Shown here piece after piece: positions 16,972-25,667 of a stretch of DNA of 54,615 nt; the first letter of the stretch is position 1, and each line of letters opens with the position of its first letter. Made by a program: the position numbers and the translations under genes. The DNA comes from an uncultured Lachnospiraceae bacterium (GTDB lineage Bacteria; Bacillota; Clostridia; Lachnospirales; Lachnospiraceae). The stretch covers positions 1 to 54,615 of the forward strand of contig CAJUHR010000033.1 of NCBI GenBank assembly GCA_910586255.1. The letters are read 5' to 3'. The notes below the pieces were generated by a model. It was not told where the DNA came from. It saw nothing but the letters and a program-made list of their open reading frames with translations, and ran no database searches.

Positions 16972-18051
16972 ATGATGGCCCAGCCTTTGATTGATTTGAG
17001 GAACATTACGAAAAGCTTTGACGGAACCGTTGTTCTGGATGATTTAAATCTTGCCGTGGCGGAGAATACCTTTGTGACGCTCTTAGGGCCCAGCGGGTGC
17101 GGCAAGACAACGACTCTGCGGATTATCGGCGGCTTTGAGACGGCCGATAAAGGGCAGATAATTTTTGACGGGGAGGATATCAGTAAGCTGCCTCCCAACA
17201 AGCGACAGCTGAACACGGTTTTTCAGAAATATGCTCTGTTTACCCATATGAATATAGCGGAAAATATTGCCTTCGGATTAAAAATCAAAGGGAAATCCAG
17301 GGCCTATATTCAGGATAAGATCCGCTACGCCCTTAAGCTGGTCAACTTAGACGGCTATGAGAACCGCTCGGTCAGCTCCTTAAGCGGAGGCCAGCAGCAG
17401 AGGATTGCTATTGCCCGCGCTATTGTCAACGAGCCGCGGGTGCTGCTTCTTGATGAGCCTTTGGGAGCTCTGGATCTAAAGCTGAGGCAGGACATGCAGT
17501 ATGAACTGATCCGCCTGAAAAATGAGCTGGGTATTACCTTTATCTATGTGACTCACGACCAAGAGGAGGCGCTGACCATGTCAGATACTATTGTGGTCAT
17601 GAATCAGGGATACATTCAGCAGATGGGAACCCCGGAGCAGATTTACAATGAGCCGGAAAATGCTTTTGTGGCTGATTTCATTGGAGAGAGCAATATTGTG
17701 CCCGGAATTATGATACGGGATGAGCTGGTGGAGATTTTCGGCGCCCGCTTTGCCTGTGTGGACAAGGGATTTGGCACCAATCAGCCGGTGGACGTGGTTA
17801 TCCGTCCGGAGGATATCGATTTGGTGGAGCCTGAAAGGGGAACTTTACAGGGGGTTTGCACCCATCTGATCTTTAAGGGCGTCCACTATGAGATGGAGGT
17901 GACCACCCCCGATGGCTTTGAGTGGCTGGTGCACAGTACAGATCTCTGTCCGGTGGGCAGACAGGTGGGGATCCATGTAGATCCCTTTGATATTCAGATT
18001 ATGAACAAACCGGCATCCGAGGATGAGGAGGCAGTGGGGGTCAATGAGTAA
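16972..18051 (+). CDS. potA: Spermidine/putrescine ABC transporter ATP-binding protein
   Basis: The 359-residue PotA powers import of polyamines at the inner face of the membrane. It has Walker A GPSGCGKTT, Q-loop, signature LSGGQQQR, Walker B VLLLDEPLGALD, the H-loop YVTHDQEEA, and a C-terminal TOBE-type regulatory region (VVIRPEDIDLVEPERG). It starts ATGATG after a GGAGG site and ends overlapping potB by 8 bases, so translation is coupled. Confidence 0.94.
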   Translation: MMAQPLIDLRNITKSFDGTVVLDDLNLAVAENTFVTLLGPSGCGKTTTLRIIGGFETADKGQIIFDGEDISKLPPNKRQLNTVFQKYALFTHMNIAENIAFGLKIKGKSRAYIQDKIRYALKLVNLDGYENRSVSSLSGGQQQRIAIARAIVNEPRVLLLDEPLGALDLKLRQDMQYELIRLKNELGITFIYVTHDQEEALTMSDTIVVMNQGYIQQMGTPEQIYNEPENAFVADFIGESNIVPGIMIRDELVEIFGARFACVDKGFGTNQPVDVVIRPEDIDLVEPERGTLQGVCTHLIFKGVHYEMEVTTPDGFEWLVHSTDLCPVGRQVGIHVDPFDIQIMNKPASEDEEAVGVNE

Positions 18052-18856
18052 AAAAATATTAGCGGCGCCGTATCTGATCTGGATGACAGGCTTTATTGTC
18101 ATTCCTCTGGCGCTGATCGTCTATTATGGCCTTACGGACCGGAGCGGCGCTTTCACGGTGGCCAATGTGGCATCCATTGCCACGCCGGAGCATATAAAGG
18201 CCCTTTGGCTGTCTTTAGGATTGTCTCTGGCAAGCACTGTTGTCTGTCTGCTTTTGGCCTATCCCCTGGCTATGATCCTGCGGAACCGGGGGATCGGCCG
18301 CAGCAGCTTTATTGTATTTATTTTTATTCTTCCCATGTGGATGAATTTTCTGCTCCGGACAATGGCGTGGCAGACGCTGTTGGAGAAAAACGGTGTGATC
18401 AACGGGATTTTGTCCGTGTTTCATCTGCCTGGTCAGAATCTGATCAACACCTCTGGTGCTATCATCCTTGGCATGGTATACAACTTTCTTCCGTTTATGG
18501 TTCTGCCGGTTTACAATGTGCTCAGCAAGATTGACAACGACACGATCAACGCGGCCAGAGACTTAGGAGCCAACGAGTTTCAGACCTTTTTGCGGGTGTG
18601 GCTTCCATTAAGCGTGCCTGGGATTATAAGCGGGATTACTATGGTATTTGTGCCGGCGCTGACCACCTTTGTCATTTCCAACCTGTTGGGCGGCAGCAAG
18701 ATCCTGCTGATAGGAAATGTGATTGAGCAGGAGTTTACCCGGGGGAGCAACTGGCATTTGGGGTCCGGCCTGTCACTGGTTCTGATGGTATTCATTCTCA
18801 TCAGTATGGCAGTTATAGCCAAGTATGATAAAAACGGAGAGGGGAGTGCATTTTAG
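18044..18856 (+). CDS. potB: Spermidine/putrescine ABC transporter permease
   Basis: This 270-residue membrane protein has about six transmembrane segments and the EAA loop (INAARDLGANEFQTFLRVWLPLSVPGIISG) that docks onto PotA. It begins with ATG 18044 inside the end of potA, preceded by GTGGGGGTC, and abuts potC directly with no gap. Confidence 0.92.
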   Translation: MSKKILAAPYLIWMTGFIVIPLALIVYYGLTDRSGAFTVANVASIATPEHIKALWLSLGLSLASTVVCLLLAYPLAMILRNRGIGRSSFIVFIFILPMWMNFLLRTMAWQTLLEKNGVINGILSVFHLPGQNLINTSGAIILGMVYNFLPFMVLPVYNVLSKIDNDTINAARDLGANEFQTFLRVWLPLSVPGIISGITMVFVPALTTFVISNLLGGSKILLIGNVIEQEFTRGSNWHLGSGLSLVLMVFILISMAVIAKYDKNGEGSAF

Positions 18857-19654
18857 ATGAACCGGTTTTTGCGTTTCCTCAGACGGACCTGGCAGAACTT
18901 TTACCTGGTGCTGATCATGATTTTTCTGTACGCGCCCATTGCCACCATGATGGTTTTGTCCTTTAATACATCCAAATCCCGCACCCAGTGGGGCGGATTT
19001 ACTCTGCACTGGTATTCGGAGATGTTTGCCAGCCGCAATATTATGGCTGCCCTTCACAATACTCTGCTGATTGCCTTTTTGTCTGCCGTGATTGCCACTG
19101 TGATCGGAGTGGCGGCCTGTATTGCCATCAACAGCATGGGGGCGGCGCCCCGGGCTATTGTGATGGGGATCACCAACATACCGATGCTCAATGCGGATAT
19201 TGTGACCGGGATTTCCCTGATGCTGGCTTTTATCGCTTTTGGGATTTCCCTGGGCTTTAAAACCATTTTGATCGCTCATATCACCTTTAATATTCCCTAT
19301 GTAATATTAAGCGTGATGCCAAAGTTAAAGCAGACCAGCCGCTCTACCTACGAGGCGGCTATGGATTTGGGAGCCGGGCCGGTCTATGCATTTTTTAAGG
19401 TGGTTTTTCCGGATATTCTGCCAGGGGTGCTGTCAGGGTTTTTGCTGGCCTTTACCATGTCGTTAGATGATTTTATCATTACTCACTTTACCCGGGGGGC
19501 AGGTGTCAATACGCTGTCAACGCTGATTTACAGTGAAGTGCGGCGGGGAATACGCCCGTCCATGTACGCCTTGTCCACGGTGATTTTTGTGACAGTGCTG
19601 ATTTTGCTGATTATTACGAATTTTGTTCCGAAAAAAAGAGGAAACAAAGTATAA
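18857..19654 (+). CDS. potC: Spermidine/putrescine ABC transporter permease
   Basis: The second, 265-residue permease of the polyamine importer. The N-terminal segment reads NFYLVLIMIFLYAPIATMMV, and the EAA loop is TYEAAMDLGAGPVYAFFKVVFPDILPG. Its six predicted membrane helices pair with PotB to form the channel. The ATG follows the potB stop at once, using an AGAGGGGAG site within the potB end. Confidence 0.93.
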   Translation: MNRFLRFLRRTWQNFYLVLIMIFLYAPIATMMVLSFNTSKSRTQWGGFTLHWYSEMFASRNIMAALHNTLLIAFLSAVIATVIGVAACIAINSMGAAPRAIVMGITNIPMLNADIVTGISLMLAFIAFGISLGFKTILIAHITFNIPYVILSVMPKLKQTSRSTYEAAMDLGAGPVYAFFKVVFPDILPGVLSGFLLAFTMSLDDFIITHFTRGAGVNTLSTLIYSEVRRGIRPSMYALSTVIFVTVLILLIITNFVPKKRGNKV

Positions 19655-19677
19655 AACGTGTTTGGGAGGAGATTAAT

Positions 19678-20811
19678 ATGAAGAAAAAAATTTTTGTGTA
19701 CAGCATGGTAGCCGTGATGGCGGTCACAGTGATGGCGGGCTGTAATGGCGGCGACTCCGGTTCGACCGGTGAGAACCCGTCAGACAAAAAGGAGGCCGGG
19801 GAGGCCGGCTCCGATGAATTGTATGTGTATAACTGGGGGGAGTATATTGACGAGGATGTGATTACCCAGTTTGAGGAGGAGACCGGTATCCGGGTGGTTT
19901 ATGACCTTTTTGAGACCAATGAGGAGATGTATCCCATTATTGAGGCAGGGGCCGTGACCTATGATGCGGTTTGTCCATCGGACTATATGATTCAGAAGAT
20001 GGTGGACAATGACCTGCTGGCAGAGATTAATTTTGAAAATATTCCCAACAAAGATCAGATTGATCCGGCCTATATGGAGATGTCAAAGGCCTTTGACCCG
20101 GAAAATAAATTTTCCGTGCCCTATTGCTGGGGGACGGTCGGTATCTTGTATAATACCAAAAGACTGGGGGAGCTGGGTGTTGAGCCGCCGACAAAATGGG
20201 CGGATCTGTGGGACGAGAGGCTGAGCGGGGAAATTCTGATGCAGGACAGCGTCCGGGATGCTTTTATGGTGGCCCTCAAAAGAGACGGGTTCTCCATGAA
20301 CAGTGAGGATGAAGTGCAGCTGCAGCAGGCAAAGCAGGCGTTGATTGATCAGAAGCCGCTGGTGCAGGCTTATGTGATTGACCAGGTTCGGGACAAGATG
20401 ATCGGCGGCGAGGCGGCTGTGGGAGTGATCTATTCCGGCGAGATGCTGTATATTCAGGAGGAGGTGGCAGATTTGGGTCTTGACTATACTCTGGAGTATG
20501 TGCTGCCGGAGGAAGGGACGAACCTTTGGCTGGATTCCTGGGTGATTCCGAAAAACGCGAAGAACAAAGAAAACGCGGAGAAATGGATCGACTTTCTGTG
20601 CAGGCCGGAGATTGCTAAGGCAAATTTTGAATATATTACCTATCCGACTCCCAACAAGGGAGCGTTCGATCTGCTGGACGAGGAGCTGCAGAATAATAAA
20701 TCCGTGTTCCCGGATATGGATTCTCTGGTAAACTGCGAGGTATTTCACTATCTTGGGGATGAGGTGGACAGTATTTACAACGACCTGTGGAAAGAGGTAA
20801 AATCCAATTAA
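19678..20811 (+). CDS. potD: Spermidine/putrescine-binding lipoprotein
   Basis: The 377-residue extracellular substrate-binding protein delivers polyamines to PotBC. A lipoprotein signal peptide ends at a lipobox (VMAGC, Cys ~22), followed by a Gly/Ser/Asp-rich linker. The mature part opens LYVYNWGEYIDEDVITQFEEE, the hallmark of PotD/PotF proteins, where Trp and acidic residues line the amine site. It comes last in the operon, with a GGGAGGAG site. No clear terminator follows. Confidence 0.94.
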   Translation: MKKKIFVYSMVAVMAVTVMAGCNGGDSGSTGENPSDKKEAGEAGSDELYVYNWGEYIDEDVITQFEEETGIRVVYDLFETNEEMYPIIEAGAVTYDAVCPSDYMIQKMVDNDLLAEINFENIPNKDQIDPAYMEMSKAFDPENKFSVPYCWGTVGILYNTKRLGELGVEPPTKWADLWDERLSGEILMQDSVRDAFMVALKRDGFSMNSEDEVQLQQAKQALIDQKPLVQAYVIDQVRDKMIGGEAAVGVIYSGEMLYIQEEVADLGLDYTLEYVLPEEGTNLWLDSWVIPKNAKNKENAEKWIDFLCRPEIAKANFEYITYPTPNKGAFDLLDEELQNNKSVFPDMDSLVNCEVFHYLGDEVDSIYNDLWKEVKSN

Positions 20812-20843
20812 GAAATATCCTGTATATTTTGCCGCCGCGTGTA

Positions 20844-20872
20844 TATACTAATGTCGTGTCAGTATTAGTATA
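20844..20872 (+). repeat. Perfect 9-bp inverted repeat before the DUF378 gene
   Basis: TATACTAAT (20844-20852) and ATTAGTATA (20864-20872) are exact reverse complements separated by 11 bases. It lies 20 bases before the DUF378 start. It could be an operator or a leader hairpin; its TTAGTAT core resembles part of the operator at 16356-16371. Confidence 0.5.
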
Positions 20873-20892
20873 AGCTTCATGGAGGTGGCATA

Positions 20893-21108
20893 ATGAGAAA
20901 TAAGGCTTTGGATTACACGGCGCTTACTCTTGCGATTATCGGCGCCGTAAACTGGGGACTGATCGGCTTTTTTGATTTTAATCTGGTGGCTTCCATATTT
21001 GGCGGTATGAGCTGGATTTCCCGGATTATCTATGGAGTGGTAGGCTTGTGCGGATTGTATCTGATCAGCTTTTATATGCAGAATCAGGATACACGGGCCC
21101 AATCCTAA
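20893..21108 (+). CDS. DUF378 family small membrane protein
   Basis: This 71-residue protein has two transmembrane segments. The first carries LAIIGAVNWGLIGFFDFNLV, the signature of DUF378 (YuzA-like) proteins; the second carries RIIYGVVGLCGLYLISF. The role is unknown. The start is well placed behind a GGAGGTGG site. It stands alone between the pot operon and a terminator. Confidence 0.85.
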   Translation: MRNKALDYTALTLAIIGAVNWGLIGFFDFNLVASIFGGMSWISRIIYGVVGLCGLYLISFYMQNQDTRAQS

Positions 21109-21150
21109 GACCGGCGGCCAGGAAAGGATTTTTGGTTATTGTTGTTTTGA

Positions 21151-21185
21151 GGCAGCTGCTTCCTTAAGGGGAGGGCTGCCTTTGC
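21151..21185 (+). terminator. Terminator after the DUF378 gene
   Basis: GGCAGC and GCTGCC close a stem-loop at 21151-21180 with inner TCC/GGA pairing, followed by TTTGCTGCTGTTT. It is of moderate strength. Confidence 0.55.
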
Positions 21186-21267
21186 TGCTGTTTAGGCAGG
21201 TCTGCGCATTTACTGCGCTGACCGTATGGCAAACGGGCCTTTTTGCGCGCGGGCTCTCATAAGCCTA

Positions 21268-21297
21268 TTGTTTTTTTCTTTCCTTATGTGATATACT
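21268..21297 (+). promoter_or_regulatory. Promoter upstream of the metallo-hydrolase gene
   Basis: TTGTTT (21268-21273), an 18-base spacer and TATACT (21292-21297), about 110 bases before the hydrolase ATG. A short open frame with a strong ribosome site lies between. Confidence 0.45.
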
Positions 21298-21319
21298 GAA
21301 CATCTGATAGGAGGATGCC

Positions 21320-21376
21320 ATGGTCAGAAAACCTTTGGGCCCGTGCATCATGGGATTGAAATATAATTGTCAGTGA
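21320..21376 (+). CDS. Possible 18-residue leader peptide
   Basis: An ATG at 21320 stands 4 bases after TAGGAGGA and opens a frame of 18 codons (MVRKPLGPCIMGLKYNCQ) ending at TGA 21374-21376, 31 bases before the hydrolase start. The ribosome site is stronger than most in the window. I recognise no family. It may be a regulatory leader peptide or a chance frame. Confidence 0.3.
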   Translation: MVRKPLGPCIMGLKYNCQ

Positions 21377-21407
21377 AAAATTTTAATAAACATATGGAGG
21401 GATTTTC

Positions 21408-22118
21408 ATGAAAATTACTTATATCCATCATAGCTGCTTTCTTGTGGAACTGGAGCGGGTTATGCTGCTGTTTGACTATATGAGAGGTTCGCTTCCGCCA
21501 TTGGATGATGACAAAGATCTGCTTGTTTTTGCCAGTCACCGGCATGAGGACCATTTTTCTCCGGCTGTTTTTAAGCTGGCAGAGAAACATCCCCGGATCC
21601 GTTATATTCTGTCGGATGATATCTGGCAAAACCGGGTGCCGGAAAAATATTTCTCCTGCACGGAATATATGGATGCGGGAAGCGTCCTTAAGCTTGAGGA
21701 GGGAGGCGGCACCTGCATTACCGCTTTTCACTCAACCGATGAAGGGGTGGCCTTTTTGGTGGAGAATGATGGAAAGACCGTGTATCATGCAGGTGACTTA
21801 AATGACTGGAAGTGGAACGGGGAGTCAAAGGCATGGAATAACAATATGAGTGCCAATTATAAGCGGGAGCTGGAGAAAATCCGGGCTTGCCGGACAGATC
21901 TGGATGTGGCGATGCTTCCCTTAGACGGAAGGCAGGAGGAATGGTTTTATCTGGGCGTTCATGAGTTTATGGAAATTGTTGGGGCAAATAATGTATTTCC
22001 CATGCACTTTTGGGGGGATTTTGACATTATCCGGCGGCTGAAGGCTCTGGAATTGGCTTCCCCGTACAGGGATAAGGTGGCAGATATCCAAAGAGAAGGA
22101 GAGAGCTTTGTAATCTGA
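21408..22118 (+). CDS. MBL-fold metallo-hydrolase
   Basis: This 236-residue metallo-beta-lactamase-fold protein has a zinc motif in the variant form SHRHEDHF (HxHxDH), a following STDEGVAFLVE strand and a third ligand region VYHAGDLNDWKW. The final His is in FPMHFWGD. Members hydrolyse diverse esters, lactones or phosphodiesters; the UlaG-like subgroup is closest by feel, but the substrate is unknown. The start has a GGAGGGA site. Confidence 0.85.
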   Translation: MKITYIHHSCFLVELERVMLLFDYMRGSLPPLDDDKDLLVFASHRHEDHFSPAVFKLAEKHPRIRYILSDDIWQNRVPEKYFSCTEYMDAGSVLKLEEGGGTCITAFHSTDEGVAFLVENDGKTVYHAGDLNDWKWNGESKAWNNNMSANYKRELEKIRACRTDLDVAMLPLDGRQEEWFYLGVHEFMEIVGANNVFPMHFWGDFDIIRRLKALELASPYRDKVADIQREGESFVI

Positions 22119-22138
22119 TAAAGGAAGGGATTTCTTTT

Positions 22139-22924
22139 ATGGAAAGCGTACAACAGGACAGGGAGGCTCTGCTGGCAGCCCTGGAGGCGGGAAAGATCCT
22201 CTTGGAAAACGGGGCGGAGATATTCCGAGTGGAGGAGACGATCTATCGCATTTGCGGCCATTTCGGGCTGAAATCAGCCAGTGCTTTTGTGCTTAGCAAT
22301 GGTATTTTTCTCACCTGCGGCGATGGGGGCGAGGCTCAATTTGCCAAGGTGCTTTTGATTCCTGTAAACAGGACCAATCTGGGGCGGGTGGCTGAGGTCA
22401 ATCAGCTGTCCCGGCAGATTGAGCATGGGGATTATACGGTGGAGCAAATCAGGCAGGAGCTGGAGAGGATCCAGCATATGCCGGAATTTCCTGAATGGGT
22501 ACAGATTCTGGTTGCCGGGTTTTCGGGAGCATGCTTTAGCTATCTTTTCGGCGGAAGCTGGCAGGATGCCCTCTGTACGGTGGGAATCGGAATTTTGCTG
22601 TACTGGTATTTGCAAAACATCGGGAAGCCCCATTTTTCCAAGATCGTGTGCAATATTGTTGGGAGCGCCTGGGTAACTTTTCTGAGTATACTTTGCTGGC
22701 GGCTACAGCTGGGAAATCACCTGGAATCCATGCTGATCGGCGGCATTATCATCATGGTGCCGGGAGTTGCGTTTACCAATGCCATCCGGGACATGGCGGA
22801 CGGAGATTACATCTCCGGGTCCGTGCGGATGTTGGATGCCATGCTGGTATTTTTCTGTATTGCCATGGGAGTGGGATTTATGATGGCCATATATAACGGA
22901 GTGATGGGAGGGGTACTCTTATGA
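22139..22924 (+). CDS. Threonine/serine exporter, large subunit (ThrE N-terminal domain, YjjP-like)
   Basis: The 261-residue protein has a cytosolic N-terminal domain (LLENGAEIFRVEETIYRIC, typical of the former DUF1212) followed by about five membrane segments, including GGIIIMVPGVAFTNAIRDMADGD. In Corynebacterium the two parts form one ThrE protein; here, as in many Firmicutes and E. coli YjjP/YjjB, they are separate genes. Its end overlaps the next gene by 4 bases. Export of Ser/Thr or a related acid is inferred from the family. Confidence 0.87.
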   Translation: MESVQQDREALLAALEAGKILLENGAEIFRVEETIYRICGHFGLKSASAFVLSNGIFLTCGDGGEAQFAKVLLIPVNRTNLGRVAEVNQLSRQIEHGDYTVEQIRQELERIQHMPEFPEWVQILVAGFSGACFSYLFGGSWQDALCTVGIGILLYWYLQNIGKPHFSKIVCNIVGSAWVTFLSILCWRLQLGNHLESMLIGGIIIMVPGVAFTNAIRDMADGDYISGSVRMLDAMLVFFCIAMGVGFMMAIYNGVMGGVLL

Positions 22925-23373
22925 TACATATGGCGTTGCAGGTGTTGGCTGCGTTTGGGGGGACCGTAGGCTTTTCCCTGCTTTTCGGAGTGCCTGTCCG
23001 CTACTATCCCTATTGTGGTTTAATCGGCGGTATCGGGTGGCTGGTGTATCTGCTTTTGATGCCGGGGACCTCGGCTTCCGTTGCCACCTTCTGTGCAACC
23101 GTAGTGGTTATTCTTCTGTCCCGGTGGTTTGCTGTGAGAAAGCGCTGCCCGGCCACACTGTTTCTTATATCCGGGATTTTCCCCCTGGTACCGGGAGCCG
23201 GGATTTACTGGGCGGCTTATTATACGGTCAGCAATCAGCTGTCCATGGCATTGGAGACGGGGTTTGGCGCCGTGAAAGGGGCGGTTGCCATTGTTCTGGG
23301 GATTGTGTTTGTTTTTGAGATGCCAGAAAGATGGTTCCATGGCAGGCGTAAAAAGAGATGGGAGGGATTTTGA
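22921..23373 (+). CDS. Threonine/serine exporter, small subunit (ThrE C-terminal domain, YjjB-like)
   Basis: This 150-residue, four-segment membrane protein carries PATLFLISGIFPLVPGAGIYWAAYYTV, a pattern found in the C-terminal half of ThrE and in YjjB. The ATGA overlap with the larger subunit gene indicates coupled synthesis of a two-part exporter. Its TGA overlaps the pyrC ATG. Confidence 0.86.
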   Translation: MIHMALQVLAAFGGTVGFSLLFGVPVRYYPYCGLIGGIGWLVYLLLMPGTSASVATFCATVVVILLSRWFAVRKRCPATLFLISGIFPLVPGAGIYWAAYYTVSNQLSMALETGFGAVKGAVAIVLGIVFVFEMPERWFHGRRKKRWEGF

Positions 23374-24683
23374 TGATTTTTATTCAGGGAGCACGGGTGA
23401 TTGACCCGGCATCAGAAACGGACGGGGTATTGGATCTGGTTATCGATCAGGGAAAAATTGTTGCCATGGAGCCGAAAATTGATCCGGAGCTTTTAACACA
23501 AAAGGTGCCGGCAGGAGAACTGATTACGATCCGGGCGGAGGGGCTGGCAGTTGCCCCCGGTCTGATCGATGTGCATGTTCATTTCAGGGATCCGGGGCTG
23601 ACCTATAAGGAAGACATTCATACCGGTGCAAGGGCAGCGGCAAAGGGCGGATTTACCACGGTTGTGTGTATGGCTAACACGAAACCGCCGGTGGATAATG
23701 TGGAGACTCTGGAGTATGTGCTGGCGGAAGGGAAAAAGACAGGGATTCATGTGCTTGCTGCAGCCACGATCACCACAGGCATGAAGGGAGAAGAGCTGAC
23801 GGATATGGAGCTTTTAAGACGGCACGGGGCTGCCGGCTTTACGGATGACGGCATGCCGATAAGAGATGCCGCTTTGGCAAAGCGGGCTATGGAGGAGGCT
23901 GTCCGCCTGAATGTTCCCCTGAGCTTTCACGAGGAGGATCCAGAGTTTATAGAAAATAACGGTATCAACCAGGGGGAGGTATCCCGCAGGCTTGGTATCG
24001 GCGGTTCACCGGCCCTGGCGGAGGATGTGATGGTGGCGCGGGATTGTATGCTGGCGCTGCACACAGGAGCAACCGTGGATATCCAGCATATTAGCTCCGG
24101 CAATTCCGTAAAGCTGGTTGAGCTGGCCAAGAGGCTGGGAGCCAATGTTGTGGCGGAGGTGACCCCCCATCATTTTTCTCTGGATGAGACAGCAGTGGAG
24201 AAGCACGGAACTCTGGCAAAAATGAATCCCCCTCTGCGTACGGCATCGGACCGGGAGGAGATTCTGCGGGGGCTGAGAGAGGGGATTATTGACCTTATAG
24301 CCACAGACCATGCGCCCCACAGCAGAGAGGAAAAGGACCGCCCCTTCACCGAGGCCCCAAGCGGCATAATTGGTCTGGAGACAGCTCTGGCTCTGGGCAT
24401 CACCAATCTTGTCCACACAGGGCATTTGTCCCTTCTTCAGCTTATGGAGAAGATGAGCCTGAATCCGGCCCGGCTGTACGGATTGAGAAAGGGGATTTTG
24501 GCGCCGGGAGAGGATGCGGATCTGGTGGTGTTTGACCCTAATGAGTTGTGGACGGTGACAGAGTTTGCCTCCAGGGCTGCAAATTCGCCTTTTGTGGGAG
24601 AGAGGCTCTTTGGGAAGGTCAAGTATACGATTTGTGACGGGAAGATTGTGTATGGGGCGGCGGGGGGAGATTCTGAAATTTAA
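23373..24683 (+). CDS. pyrC: Dihydroorotase
   Basis: The 436-residue class I dihydroorotase closes carbamoyl-aspartate to dihydroorotate in pyrimidine synthesis. Its zinc motif DVHVHFRDPG, AAAKGGFTTVVCMANTKPPVD, the His-containing DIQHISS, and ATDHAPHSREEK (catalytic Asp) are present. It starts at an ATG overlapping the stop of the exporter gene, after GGGAGG; a start five codons earlier would overlap that site. Its place behind ThrE subunits is unusual, since other pyr genes are absent here. Confidence 0.94.
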   Translation: MIFIQGARVIDPASETDGVLDLVIDQGKIVAMEPKIDPELLTQKVPAGELITIRAEGLAVAPGLIDVHVHFRDPGLTYKEDIHTGARAAAKGGFTTVVCMANTKPPVDNVETLEYVLAEGKKTGIHVLAAATITTGMKGEELTDMELLRRHGAAGFTDDGMPIRDAALAKRAMEEAVRLNVPLSFHEEDPEFIENNGINQGEVSRRLGIGGSPALAEDVMVARDCMLALHTGATVDIQHISSGNSVKLVELAKRLGANVVAEVTPHHFSLDETAVEKHGTLAKMNPPLRTASDREEILRGLREGIIDLIATDHAPHSREEKDRPFTEAPSGIIGLETALALGITNLVHTGHLSLLQLMEKMSLNPARLYGLRKGILAPGEDADLVVFDPNELWTVTEFASRAANSPFVGERLFGKVKYTICDGKIVYGAAGGDSEI

Positions 24684-24836
24684 GGGGTGGGAAGTGTTAC
24701 ACCTGGAGTTACGGAATGCTGTTTGGATAAGCTTTTTCCAAGGCTGAACATTCTCAGGGCTAAATTAAATGAAATGGCCTGTGAACGGTAATTTACCTGG
24801 AAGGTGTCAGGGGAGGATTTTGGCTGAAAAATGGGG

Positions 24837-24865
24837 TTGAAATTTTTGGGGTTCTATAGTATAAT
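24837..24865 (+). promoter_or_regulatory. Promoter of tRNA-Gly
   Basis: TTGAAA (24837-24842), a 17-base spacer and TATAAT (24860-24865), 55 bases before the tRNA. The stretch from the pyrC stop (24684) to here shows no gene. Confidence 0.75.
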
Positions 24866-24919
24866 GAGTAAGTCCGCAGGAAAGAAGCGGTAGTCAGGCT
24901 TTGAGGACAAGGCAAAGCT

Positions 24920-24990
24920 GCAGGATTAGTACATTGGTAGTATGTCAGCTTCCCAAGCTGAAGAGGCGGGTTCGATTCCCGTATCCTGCT
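24920..24990 (+). tRNA. tRNA-Gly (anticodon CCC)
   Basis: This 71-base cloverleaf has acceptor arms GCAGGAT/ATCCTGC, a D-arm with TTGGTA, anticodon stem TCAGC/GCTGA around loop TTCCCAA (anticodon CCC, reads GGG), and a T-arm GCGGG-TTCGATT-CCCGT. CCA is not encoded. It has a near-consensus promoter. Confidence 0.95.
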
Positions 24991-25057
24991 TTTGACAGGT
25001 TGCCGGAGAGTTTTATTTTTGAGGTTTCCGGATACGGAGCGGTCAGGAGGAAGTACG

Positions 25058-25183
25058 ATGGAATTAATGTATTTTATGGGCGGTGTGTTGCTGATTATCA
25101 TTTTTGCGGTCGTTGCCAGTGTGACTGCCGTAGCCAGCACGGCGGCAGCTATTGTAATGGAGGAAGAAGAGGAGGAGGATTAG
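25058..25183 (+). CDS. 41-residue single-span membrane protein with acidic tail
   Basis: A strong AGGAGG site precedes ATG 25058. The product starts MELMYFMGGVLLIIIFAVV, continues as a hydrophobic Ala/Val-rich segment and ends in a run of Glu closing with Asp. One transmembrane helix with an acidic end is all that can be said; no family is recognised. It lies 67 bases after tRNA-Gly and is followed by a good terminator, which supports a real short gene. Confidence 0.6.
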   Translation: MELMYFMGGVLLIIIFAVVASVTAVASTAAAIVMEEEEEED

Positions 25184-25224
25184 TTCGGGATAGCGGACTG
25201 GTCTTTCGGGGCAGATGAAAATAG

Positions 25225-25258
25225 CCGACAGGTTCCCACAGGGGCTGTCGGTTTTTTG
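25225..25258 (+). terminator. Rho-independent terminator
   Basis: CCGACAG (25225-25231) pairs with CTGTCGG (25245-25251), then TTTTTTG. It ends the tRNA/small-protein unit. Confidence 0.85.
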
Positions 25259-25300
25259 TATGCGCAGCTTCCCGCATGCTGCCTTGGCAGATCACTTGGC

Positions 25301-25537
25301 TTACGGGAATATCTCTTCCACAAAGATCTCACAGATGTTTTCCCACCGCAGGGCGATGAGTGAATCGCGTATCCGGTAAGCACCCATGCTCCGGGAGACA
25401 GGCTTTATAATGCAGACCAGGGATTGGTTGGGGAGAAAGCCTTCCAGGGCAAGCCTTTGCCTCATTTGGGGTTCGCTGGCGATCCATATCACCCGAAGGT
25501 GCTGGCCGGGCTTTGCATAGCTTAGGGGGAGAACCAT
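25301..25537 (-). CDS. FeoA-domain protein
   Basis: This 78-residue SH3-like FeoA protein shows the usual pattern: an opening LSYAKPGQHLRVIWI, then MRQRLALEGFLPNQSL and a closing beta-strand with RIRDSLIALRWENICEIFV. FeoA proteins support the FeoB ferrous-iron channel, but no feoB is present, so it may be a stand-alone regulator-like member. Its ribosome site is weak (AAAAGGCG). A 130- to 315-base upstream zone holds several hairpins that could be its leader. Confidence 0.75.
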   Translation of the reverse strand: MVLPLSYAKPGQHLRVIWIASEPQMRQRLALEGFLPNQSLVCIIKPVSRSMGAYRIRDSLIALRWENICEIFVEEIFP

Positions 25538-25667
25538 GAAGGGCGCCTTTTCTGCTTGTTGTTGTATTTAGTATATGAGAAGGAAGGGATTCTTGTGTTA
25601 CTGCTCAGGTTGATTCGGGGGCTGCCCTGACAGGTCTATAGATTGTTTGGCAGGCAGGAAAAGGAAA

